From Auanema rhodensis (taxonomy: Eukaryota > Nematoda > Chromadorea > Rhabditida > Rhabditidae): a DNA stretch of 64,000 nt. Under the pieces are notes generated by a model that was not told where the DNA came from, ran no database searches, and worked only from the letters and a program-made list of their open reading frames with translations. Positions within the stretch are counted from its first letter, which is position 1. The number at the start of each line of letters is the position of its first letter. The stretch is from positions 5,394,001-5,458,000 of the forward strand of contig OZ059899.1 in assembly GCA_964057225.1 (NCBI GenBank), read 5' to 3'. Shown here piece after piece: positions 12,075 through 22,469 of the stretch. The translations under genes and the position numbers were made by a program.

Positions 12075-14370
12075 ACACGTGTTTGGCTGCTGATTGATAT
12101 ACTAAACATCGAATATAGTTGATCAAACAATAGAAAAAGTGATAGTATTTATCACGAGTTTTATATACATTCTATTTAATTCTTAAAATAAAGAAAAAAT
12201 GAACAAAGAACAGAGGTAAAAAGAAAACTAAAATTTAAAAAAATTTCTAAACTATTCTAAAAATAGGAAAAAAAGATAAAATATATTCGAATTTATATAA
12301 TATTATTTTATAATTAAAAGAATTAATCTAAATTATTTTAAAATATATCAAAGATTATTGATGAAATTAAAAGAAAAACTCTTTGTTGATGACGATTGTA
12401 ATGAACAAAGATCTTCTAAAGGAGTCATCTCTGTCTTCTTCCAAAGACACATACCAAGTATGTACACACCTCTTTCCGCTTTCAAACATTTTTTTTTCAT
12501 CACATCGTGAAAGGTTTAAATATAATATAAAAATTATTAATAAATATAATTATATTAATAACTTTTAAGATTAAATAATTATTTTATTTCAGATGGATAG
12601 TGCTGATGATTCAGGGCGTGCTACAACATCATCTGATACATCGTCCATATCTGATCTACTGATAGAAGATGAGCCTACTGGTGGTAAGCTTATAACTCAT
12701 CAACTTTTTAAACTTATTAGCTTATGTTTCTAGCATTTTCACCATATCGTTCTCGCATGTCTGCCTTTCCATCATCCCAATCTCTTTTTGATCCTCATGA
12801 GTTTTCTACAATGTCATCACGTCTAGAGCAGATTCAAAAAGAATTTTTCGAATATCCGCACAGTATGGAATAAATTCTTTTTTTTTGTGTTTAAACTAAT
12901 ATTCTTGTATTTCAGAAACTTTCTCTTCTATCTCTGGCTTTCAAACACCTACTACTGCCCTGGGGGCAGCATTTCAAGATCTCAATATGAAAAGTAAATT
13001 TATTTTCATCATATATTTCCATAATTATTTATTATCGTTAATCTATTACTGTATAAATTATCTTTCATCTCCAGGTGCCTTTGCTCCTGTATCCAGCAAG
13101 ATTCGTCCAAACCCTTTACGAGTATCAGAGAACGTTCCTATAGTAACACCAACAACATCTAACAACGCCCCAACAATATCGAGAAGCAATACAGGATACC
13201 GTATCTCTGATCTTCTTCAGGTTCAATTTTTTTTTCAATTTTTTTCATCTTTCTCTATATTTTAGGATGAGCCAGGCTTCCGTGCTTCCAGCTCCATGAC
13301 ACCTCTAAATTCAAATGTAGGAAATTCTAAAGTTCATCGAGTTCCAATAAAGTTGGTTTCAACTGAAAATTCAAGTTTGTAAAATGTTTGAAAACCTTAT
13401 AACTTTTAAAATTTAAGATTGTGAAAGTCGGTCTACTGAAAGCCGTTTCAGTAGTTTACGTGAAGAACATGTAGATCATGATATGGATGTTCCAACATCA
13501 CCTATAGCAAAGCATGCTCGACGTAAGTATTTATCTATATAAACTATATGTATAAATATATTTTTATAGGATCATCAGCTTTTCCTTTAACAATTAATAT
13601 TGAAACTCAAAGTACAACATCTGATTTACCAAGTTCTATATCGTCATCAGTAAATAGCTTTGTTTACCAACCAAATTCATTTAATCAGGAAGTTCTGAAG
13701 AAGCAACTTGATGACTTAACTGTATAATATATAATTTATAATATTATATTAATAATTATATTTCTAATAGGCTGCATCATGCTTATCAGTTATGCCTGAT
13801 ACTAATGGCATTGTTGATCCAGAAAAAGTCCGAGAACAAGTAAAATATAGAAATTTGAAATGATACTAATCTCTTAACTTATTCAGATTAATGCTGTTCG
13901 TAATCAGATGGCTCTTTTTGAGGAAATGATTGCTAATGCTAAAACAGAACTCAATATTGAAAGATCAGAAGCTGATAGTCAAGATTCTGCTCATGTTGAT
14001 GATATGTGTGAACCATCACCATCATCATCTCATACAGACTCTGAATCATCATCACGTGATCGACGTCTTCATCATTGTACACATCCTCAATGTGGAAAGA
14101 TGTATACAAAGAGTAGTCACCTTAAAGCCCATTTTCGAACACACACAGGTTTATAATTATTTTGTCATTTATCTTAATCATTATCATCTTATAGGTGAAA
14201 AGCCATATCATTGCTCATGGCCAGGATGTGATTGGCGATTTGCTCGATCCGATGAGCTAACACGCCATTACCGTAAACATACTGGAGATCGACCTTTCAA
14301 ATGTCCAAACTGTGCTCGAGCATTCTCACGATCGGATCATTTGAGTCTCCATATGAAGCGACATTTCTAG
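9832..14370 (+). CDS. Kruppel-like factor, three C2H2 zinc fingers
   Basis: Probable nuclear transcription factor of the KLF family. Exons by eye: 9832-10009, 10524-10614, 10659-10737, optional 12389-12457, 12593-12683, 12734-12862, 12916-12993, 13075-13220, 13266-13374, 13418-13522, 13570-13721, 13771-13839, 13887-14148, 14195-14370. All junctions keep phase and give about 554 residues (577 with the optional exon). The last 85 or so residues form three fingers: a first with [20 protein letters not shown], a second with [20 protein letters not shown], and a third of CxxC type ending [12 protein letters not shown] at the stop. The linkers are the canonical TGEKPY and TGDRPF. This matches the KLF pattern, which binds CACCC/GC boxes. 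The long N-terminus is Ser/Thr/Pro-rich. The three upstream exons end in phase 0 at a strong donor (AAG|GTAAGC), so they should join this gene across a 1.6-1.9 kb intron. An alternative start is MDSADD at 12593. Confidence 0.85.
10785..11300. other. GC-richer island inside a long KLF intron
   Basis: This 0.5-kb stretch within the 10738-12388 intron is noticeably richer in G+C than the flanking intron. It contains many CGTCG/GACGAC-type words, and its open frames are short and on both strands. It could be an internal promoter or enhancer for the shorter KLF form starting at 12389 or 12593. No specific site was identified. Confidence 0.3.
12014..12071. repeat. (GA)n microsatellite
   Basis: A nearly pure GA tract of about 58 nt within the long intron of the KLF gene. 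Confidence 0.9.
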
Positions 14371-17007
14371 ATCAATTAGAATTCAATAATATCTGATACA
14401 CAATCAGATATTGAGAATTATTATCCCATGATTACAGTTATTCATCAGATTCATCACCAGAATTGAAAACTCATATATACGTGTCATGTTGTCTTTCTAC
14501 CGTAATCCCACACTCCTCATCTCCTTTATTAGAAAATGCCACAATCAACATTTCGGTGAAATATCAACTATACTCAAGTATTATGACATCATTGTTTATT
14601 TGTTTGTTTACAATGCTGCCTTTGTTTTCTGAGTTACGTTGTTTCCAGCATTATAATACGTGTCATATTATTTGAATTTCCTTGAATTAATGCTCTTTAG
14701 CTGAAGTTCAGTTTTCTATGTTTATTTTCTGTTTAACTATACATAAATTCTAATGTAATATATCTGGAATATACCTAAGCTATTCAAATCGGGTTTTCTC
14801 ACTGCCACACCAGTGATCTGAAATTTTTTTTTTTGCTTTTCGAAACTCTTGCCAAACTTGAGAAATCGTTTGAATTCTTTCTTTTTTTTTGTTATAAGCG
14901 CATATGAGATTTACCAGGCCTAGGCTCTCAGATTTAAATGGTTATTCCAGCTATATCAATTCAAAATTCTTTTATTCTTATGTATTTATTTTTAAAAAAA
15001 CGAGACGTACTACAGTGGTCATATCTATTTACAGGGTCATTAAGCGGTTTTTAACTTCTTGTTGTATCACTTAACTCCCTCATATCTCACCCTATATCCC
15101 CCTCCCCCTTTCTCTCTATCTCTTTGTATCCGGAAGAAATTATTTTCGCTTTTAGGATATAACAAACTCAGATAGAACGATTCAGCAGACATGTAATTCT
15201 AGTCACATAGTATACTTGTGACGTCTATACACATGTTTCAATTATTAAAAGATTATATATTGAATATAGTTAATAAATTAGAGACATATATTGTCTTTAC
15301 TATATACATATATAATAAAATCTTCATTGTCATCGGGTTAATATGTTTAAAATTAAAAAATAAATATTTTATTTTTATAAATATTGTATTATTATATTAT
15401 ATATACAAAGAAATTTAAATATATTTTATTTTATTTTATATTTTCTATTTAAAAATTAAAATAATTAAAATATTTTTCATATTCATATTCAAACAACAAC
15501 AAAAAATTTGAAATTTGTTTCTTTTTGTGTTCAGTTTTAGATGAACGGTTGTTCATTATGTTTCAACATGTGAAAATGAACAAATAAAGTTTTGAAAACA
15601 AAGAAAAACAGAAAAAAAAGACAAAAAACTGTAATGTAACAGATAGTTTATACACATTCCAAAATATACAAAAGTTTGTTGAAAATTTGAAAAAAAAAAA
15701 ACAAAAACAATATGTTTCATATGATTTTTCATCTACTAAACAACAATATACCATCTGTATAATATATATTGACTTCTGATCTTGAATATATTATAATACA
15801 ACATATATAACTTTCTTTAACTATACTACTCTAACTATACTTAGTTTATTTTTAAAAAAAGTTTTATTAACTATATGATTTATAAATATATATTATGTAC
15901 ATATAAATATAAGTAATAGTTAATCAAAATCGGAAATACGAAAAGGTGAAAAGACGACGAAAAAAAAACTTTTTTTTGTGAAAAAAGTTGATAGAAATCA
16001 GCATCTTTCCTTATACTTCTTTCATTTTTTTAAATCTGCTTGTTACGCATTTATGTTTTTGTTCGTCAACGATTCCCATTGGCGCCTTCGTCTGTCCGTT
16101 CCAAGGTCGTCACTTCAGTCTCAACCAGTCGATTCTCAACCTCGTGCCGTCGGTTTCTTCTTCAGAAAAATCTTTCAATTTTTTTTCTTTTAAATAACCT
16201 TATAGTACCCATACAAAAACTATTTTTTGTATATTTATCAATATATTTATATATTTATATAATATAAAGAATTATATTAAATACTTCAATACTATTCATA
16301 TCATCATCATCATCATCATCTTCTACACATTTCATTCTCATACTATTTCTATTTTTTTATTTCTTTTTCTTATTTCCCTCTTTCTCTTTCTTTCTTTCTC
16401 ATTCTCTCTCTCTCTCTCTCTCTAACCCCTCTACCTCTTCTTTTTTTATTTTTTTACCTCTTCTATTCTCTATTTTCTACATGAATCTTTTTTTAATTCT
16501 GAGTTTCGTAATGTCCTTGTATCGTAAAAGTGCATTTACCTTAATCATTTCGTTTTTGAAGATTATTCAATTGACTTTCCTCATTTTTTTCTTCTTTCTT
16601 CGACATTTTTTTAACGAAAACCTTCTAACATTCTTGACAATTACATATACGTATGTCAATGTATTTTATATATAAAACCTTTTATTTCTTTATAATTTAA
16701 TTAATTTTATATATTCTTTTAATGAAATAAACACTATTTCTTTGCCAATAACTCTTCTTACAAAACTTTTTGAATTATTGAAATCCAGTGTCCGTCTGTC
16801 CTCCCCATACTCTTCACCAATATTGGATAGTTGTCTATTCGATCTCAAGGACTTTCACTATATATGAATAACTTTACGCATTTTTGTCAGATGTTTTTCG
16901 GTTTTTCTCTTCAAATTCAACTTTTTCTCTGTTGCAGGTTCAGATATAGTCATATACACCTGTTTGCTCCAGTATATTTCACGTGAATATCACATCCACT
17001 TGAAGAC
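14371..17007. other. intergenic region upstream of the nuclear receptor
   Basis: No supported gene. The first 0.5 kb is probably KLF 3' UTR. A GC-richer, pyrimidine-biased segment at about 16060-16165, which ends in an acceptor-like TTCTTCTTCAG, could be part of the promoter or a non-coding first exon of the next gene. A CT-rich tract lies at about 16376-16424. A TTTCTCTGTTGCAG acceptor ending at 16937 lies 70 nt before the receptor's start codon. Confidence 0.5.
16977..16990. promoter_or_regulatory. CACGTG E-box palindrome in EcR leader
   Basis: The 14-mer TTTCACGTGAATAT contains the 10-bp palindrome TTCACGTGAA and lies 18 nt before the EcR start codon. The same 14-mer occurs at 10177-10190 in the first KLF intron. 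CACGTG is the core of bHLH and bHLH-ZIP sites. Function here is inferred only. Confidence 0.3.
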
Positions 17008-19257
17008 ATGACAACTGCTACGGTAACATACCATGAGTTACCTAATTGGGAATCAGGCACCCAACCATTACCTCGTCTCGACACACATCAGATGACTTCA
17101 TCAACATCTGTACATTCACCATACCATCCGAATATTTATCCAACTTCTGCTCAATATAATTCTGGTTAGTAAGCACTGATCAGAAAAAAAGTAAACCATT
17201 TTTGCAGAAGCAGATGATGATAAGTGGCAAGTATATCGTAGTGCACGAACTCCTACAACTTCAGCTGCAAGCACCTACACCAAATCTCATCAAGTAAACA
17301 TAGTTAAATATATATTATAGTTAGTGCCAGAAAAAAGAAAGAAACGACTTTGTTTCTTATTTCTCACATCATCTACTGGTTTTCTTTTTCTCTTTTTTTT
17401 AGACTATTAACTGCTTTTGAAGGTCGTTTCGAATTTGATACATTAAACATGCCTAAACATATATTTATAAAATATATTATTTTTTTTAAAAACAAACATT
17501 TAAAAAAATAAAAAAACAAATATTTAATTTTTCATTTAGATGCCTATCAAGCGTGTAACGAAAAGTCGTAGTAGACCATTTACAGTGTCTTGTGAGGAAT
17601 TATGTCTTGTTTGTGGTGATAAAGCTTCAGGATATCATTATAATGCTTTAACATGTGAAGGATGTAAAGGTATATTGATATTCAATATAGTTATATTCTA
17701 ACTTCTATAGGTTTCTTTCGTCGTTCTATAACTAGAAAAGCTACCTATTATTGTAAATTTGGTCAAAATTGTGAAATTGATATGTATATGAGAAGAAAAT
17801 GTCAGCATTGTCGACTTCAAAAATGTTCCAAAATTGGTATGAGAGCTGAACGTAAGTTTTAATCTTTTATAAATAAATTATTTGAAATAATAATTTATAT
17901 ATATCTATCTATATGTAGTTGTTATACCTGAAGAACAATGTCGAATAAAACGAGAAGCCAAACTTCGACAACGAAATACTAATGCTTGCAATAGCACAAC
18001 ATCAAAATCAGAAGAAGGAGTTGTTGATACATCAGAAACACCGAATGTATATTTTATTTTGTTTTTTGAATTTTTAAATTTAAAAATTTATAAATATAAA
18101 TAGTTAATATTACTAATTTAGATTGTTATAAATCAAATGCCTATTGAAACTCAAGAATTAATATCACGTTTATCATCAATATCAAAAGAATTTTTGATGC
18201 CTTCTGATGAAGCAATGACATCTTTATCGGCTAGTTCCATTTTTATATTTATTCTTTATATTTATATAATTAATATAAATATAATAATACTAATTGGCAT
18301 TTTTTAGATGCATTGTTCGTCAACTCAAGTATCGTTGTTTCAACATTTGGCTGAATTAACGATACTGGAAGCTCAGTTAGCACATGAGTTCATACGTCAT
18401 CTTCCAGGATTTTTACGTTTAGACGAAGAAGATCGTAAAACAATTCAAAAGGTACTAACATATAACTTATAAGTATATATAGTTATATTTGAATTTGATT
18501 GACATTTCAGTCAAGTAAATCGGATTTGTTCCTCTTACGTGCCGTTCAACGTTACGATCCCAGTTCCGATCAAGTTGTCTATGGAAACGATAATCACAAA
18601 TATCGGTTCGGTTTCATCTATCTGGATTTTATTTTTAAAAAAATGAAAAATATTCTTAACTTTTCTTATTTCAGCTTATCAGAAACCGATTACTCAAGGG
18701 CAGGCCTTCAAAAATCTGTTAGTATTTTCAATTTTATCCGTTCATTAGCTAAATTATGTCCGGACACAACAGAACTTGCATTATTACAAGCTATAGTTAT
18801 CTTTTCAGGTTTGTTTTTCAAACTTATCTTATGTTATTTCAAAAATAATTACAAACTTTTGTTTTAAGAACGTGATGTATTCAAGAAGAAATCTCAAGTT
18901 GATGAAATTCAAGAAATATATACTTTAGCTCTTCAACAATATATTGAAACTAATCGACCTATTGGACAAAAAACATTATATGCTAAGTATATTGTTAAAT
19001 TAGCTGATTTAAAAAAAATTAATACAGTAAGTTAGTTATAATGAAGAATAAATTATATTAAAGAAATCCTTCTATATATATATTTCTTTGAAAAACTTTA
19101 AAAAACTTATTTTTAGAGCACGAATACAACATCAGGAAGCACGCCTACAACCCCAACATCGCTACATTCGCCAAATTTCGGTCCATGTCCAACTGATATT
19201 TATCGAAGTGATTGGAGTGAACATCACAGTGGATCAAGTCGGACAAGTACTCCATAA
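17008..19257 (+). CDS. EcR: ecdysone-receptor-like nuclear receptor (NR1H group)
   Basis: Ligand-regulated nuclear transcription factor, probably partnering an RXR/USP-type receptor as family members do. Exons: 17008-17164, 17208-17293, 17540-17669, 17711-17851, 17919-18046, 18122-18229, 18308-18451, 18511-18605, 18675-18808, 18869-19026, 19117-19257, giving about 473 residues. The DNA-binding domain begins [20 protein letters not shown] and has the P-box CEGCKGFF. The second zinc module includes [19 protein letters not shown], followed by GMRAE and VIPEEQC. These are hallmarks of insect EcR rather than of DAF-12 or other nematode receptors. The ligand domain retains helix 3-5 sequence ([25 protein letters not shown]), a central [13 protein letters not shown] and [13 protein letters not shown]. 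The intron after 18229 needs a GC donor (TCG|GCTAGT). No clear AF-2 helix follows helix 10. An alternative final exon may exist at 19362-19448. Confidence 0.9.
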
Positions 19258-20417
19258 TATTATATTATATAATTAATATAATTATATATTTATATTATTA
19301 TAATTATCAATATCATCATCATCATTCAAAGCTGTAACTGTTGATACCTTATTATCAACAGAAATATGATAGTGAAACTACACATCATCGTCGTCATTAT
19401 GAAAGTTTCCAAAGATATTCTGAAATCGAAGAAAATGAGATTTTCTAAGTGAAAATGACGAAAGAAAGAAGAAATAGAATATATTTATAATAAAAATTAA
19501 TATTTTTTCTGTATTTTTATTTATAAAATATAGTATATTATCATATAATTATATATTAATTTAAAATTATTAGATTTAAGATAATTTTAAAAAAGAAATA
19601 TATACACCATAATAGGTAGAAGTGAAGATACATCACTATATCAAGCCTATGTCTTATGCATATAGATTGTAATGAATTCCTCATAATAACCAACTATCAT
19701 GAACAAAGAAACAGCTTTTCTCAGACAATAACTATTAAAAATTTTAAAAAATAACGACGAATATCCTGAGACAATGATGAAGCATCTTCTAACATCAGCA
19801 TCAACACTGACAACACAGCTAGTGGCCTTGACGACTACTTCCCCATCTCAATGACAAACTGTCATCAGATTGCCATTGTTACTTTAAAAGCAAAGAAAGG
19901 AATTTTTAACGAAAATTCAAAAAACTTCCTGAAACACGTCAAATATGAAAGATCAGTAGCAACGTTGGCTTCCCACCATCATAATATTACAAAGGTCATT
20001 AGCTTTCAGAGAACATATTAACTGATACAAAAACTTTCAATGAATCACTTTTTGGCAATTTGAATCAAAAAGATTGAATGGGTCGTATGATAAAGAAGGT
20101 TATAAGAGATAGAATAATATGTGTAGAGAAAGAGAGTGAGAGAGAGAGAGAGAGAACGCTCAGTTAACGTGAAAGACAACAAAATTTTAGAAAATTGATG
20201 AATGACTACTGATTTATTAACTCATCAATTCTGAAAAAAAAAAGTTCAAATGATTCTTGACTTCTAAACCAATCATCTTTCAGATCGGTATGGGTTGGCT
20301 ATTACAACAATCATGCCCATATAAAGGTAGATCAACCATCGTTTCACAAAATATAATCATTTTTCAACTTATTTCTTATATGATAATTGAAACTTTATTC
20401 AATAATTTCAGAAAATC
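19258..20417. other. EcR 3' region and upstream region of the secreted repeat protein
   Basis: No separate gene is supported. A polar frame at 19362-19448 follows an acceptor (ATTATCAACAG). It starts KYDSETTHHRRHYESF and stops at 19446-19448. It is in phase to replace the last EcR exon if spliced from 19026. A short GA tract lies near 20132-20154. An acceptor-like AATTTCAG at 20404-20411 sits six bases before the next start codon and is a likely spliced-leader site. Confidence 0.5.
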
Positions 20418-20813
20418 ATGAGAACTATTATCGCAGTTCTTCTTCTTGTTGCTGCTGTATCTGCTCAATTTGGTAATAATTTCAATACAAAAATATTTTT
20501 ATTAAGATGTGCTTTAGGGATGAACAGAGGACCAAGTTATCACGGACAAACTGGATTCAACAGTGGCCCCAACTACCATCAACAGTCCAACTTCAACCGT
20601 GGACCAACTAACTACCATCAACAGACTAGCTTTAACCGTGGACCAACTGGATTCAACCAACAGGGAAGCTTCAACAGAGGACCAACTGGATTCAACCAAC
20701 AAGGAAGCTTCAACCATGGCCCAAGTAACTACGGCAACCATGGTCCAGTAGGATATCACCCAGCCACCGGAGCTCACCCAGCTGTTGGACTCGTTGGACA
20801 TTTACTCGGATAA
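20418..20813 (+). CDS. secreted Gly-Pro/Asn-rich repeat protein
   Basis: A small secreted protein with a clear signal peptide (MRTIIAVLLLVAAVSA, cleavage expected just before QF). The body is about seven imperfect units of 8-13 residues, each built around GP with Asn, Gln, His, Tyr and Phe, such as RGPTGFNQQGSF. The tail is AVGLVGHLLG. A 45-nt segment, 20474-20518, has donor GTAATA and acceptor TGCTTTAG and is probably an intron. Because it is a multiple of three, reading through it also stays open. Spliced, the protein is about 116 residues, otherwise 131. It looks like a cuticle-associated or antimicrobial-type nematode secretory peptide, but no family is recognised. Two repeat units are nearly identical in DNA, which suggests recent unit duplication. 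Confidence 0.85.
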   Translation: MRTIIAVLLLVAAVSAQFGNNFNTKIFLLRCALGMNRGPSYHGQTGFNSGPNYHQQSNFNRGPTNYHQQTSFNRGPTGFNQQGSFNRGPTGFNQQGSFNHGPSNYGNHGPVGYHPATGAHPAVGLVGHLLG

Positions 20814-20859
20814 TCTACCTTACTAATGATCTTTTTAAACTTGTTTCTTTTGTTATTGT

Positions 20860-20881
20860 TATATACATACGTATGTATATA
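20860..20881. repeat. 22-bp perfect palindrome in 3' region
   Basis: A perfect inverted repeat centred on TACGTA (ATACATAC|GTATGTAT core), about 50 nt after the stop of the secreted repeat protein. It could fold as a small hairpin in the 3' UTR, though it is AT-rich and may be chance. Confidence 0.4.
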
Positions 20882-21263
20882 TAATTGTTTTACAAATATT
20901 TCATAAAAATTAAATTAAATATCAAAAAAACTTATTCTTCTCTTGATACAAAAACCCAAATTCTTATAAAGTTGACAGAAATTAAATCAATATATGTATG
21001 TCTATCTACATATTGTATGTAATTATTGTCAATTTAAAAAAATTATATAATAATTCATATAAAATATAATTTATTCTTCAGTTACTACTGCAAAATAAAT
21101 ATAAGCGAAATATTCAAGAAGTATCTTTTTAATTATGAAGAAATCTGCTTTGCAGATCAAATTTTAAAAACTCAATTAATAATTAGAGTTAAAATATAAG
21201 GATATATTATATCCTATATCATTCGCCTGAAATATTCTATACTATACATATAATAATAATAAT

Positions 21264-22469
21264 TCAAAGTTTAAATTTACAGTTAAATGATTCTTTAAAT
21301 GATTGAATTATATTTTGGGTTATTCGTCTGATTGGAGATAAAGTAAAGCAAATACTTAAAGGACAAACTATATGTGAAAATACTATTGATACAACACTTA
21401 AATCAGCAATATCTATAAAATATATTATTTTGAATTAAAAATTATTTTAAAAATAATAAAATTACTTTTTACATGTATACGAAATATATTAACAAATGCC
21501 ATTATAACATAAGGTATAAGAAGAAGTGCCGTATGTGATATACCCTATTCATATAATTTTTTATTTTTAAATATAAAATATATAATTTACCATAACTAAA
21601 GTAGTTGTCGTAATTCTACGTTGTGTACTTATAACTTTAACAGATGTTGAAGTTTTTAGTTTATAAACTAAAAATAAAGATGCTACAAATCCAAAAATAT
21701 AATATCCAACAACAATATAAACAGCACAATAGAATAATATTTTAGTTTTAGTCATAGAAAGATCATATGTCATTACTTTATAATTACCAAAATCAGATAA
21801 AGTCATATTTAAAGCCTAAAATTATAATTTTTAAACTTATTATAGTTTAATATAATTAATTAATAATAAATAAATAAAAGAAAACAAACGTTTAAACATT
21901 TAGAAAGTATTTGATCATCTGGTGCTAACAAATAGTATCCAGCTACTATTACTGATAAAGTAAAAATACAATGAGTAAAATATGAATAATATATTAAATT
22001 TTTATAAATAGGTGATAAGCATACTGATATTTGTATATATCTATTTATTAAAATATAAGCAAGTACAGTTAATTCTCCTTAAAAATATTTTTCATTTAGT
22101 TTATAAAATGTTTATTTATTTTATAATAAACAAATTACCTGCAAGTAAAGTTACTTGTATAAATATATATTCACGAGCTGGTAATCCGAATATCGTTGAT
22201 ATTGGGCCAACTGATGAAAATCCTGAACATGGATAGAGTAGGACAGGCCTACCAAGTACTATGAATACACCTGAGAAGTATGATCTAAGATTTAAAAAAA
22301 ATATTATTATTATATAATATATAATTAAAACATACAGTAATATATAACTTAAAAATAGATATTGACTTGTTCTTGTCATTGATTCATTTTTAATAACACA
22401 AAATGAGGTAAATATGGGTACAATAACACCAAAAACAACAATAACCATTGAAACAATTTCAGGTCTCAT
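21264..22469 (-). CDS. 7TM serpentine chemoreceptor-like protein (Str-superfamily type)
   Basis: Six exons on the minus strand, read from ATG at 22469 to a stop at 21264-21266, give about 302 residues with seven hydrophobic segments. An intron junction within the second loop joins YIL to a segment containing LGRPVLLYPCSGFSS. Further exons encode ILINRYIQISVC, a long segment with YIFGFVASLFLVYKLKTSTS, and GISHTALLLIPYVIMAFVNI. The last exon contains FSHIVCPLSICFTLSPIRR. The loop near RPVLLYPCSG and the terminal helix followed by SPIRR resemble srh/str/sri-type nematode receptors. The exact class is not certain. Introns are short and AT-rich with normal GT-AG ends. An ATTATAG acceptor lies about ten bases before the ATG. 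It probably acts as a sensory-neuron odorant-type receptor at the plasma membrane. Confidence 0.8.

Noticed and set aside
20514-20801. 95-codon antisense frame across the secreted repeat protein
   Set aside because: It mirrors the repeats of the sense gene, which has a signal peptide and a proper start. The antisense frame is a shadow.
22012-22236. Plus-strand frame over the chemoreceptor
   Set aside because: The minus-strand chain gives a seven-helix receptor with consistent splice phases. The plus frame crosses those introns.
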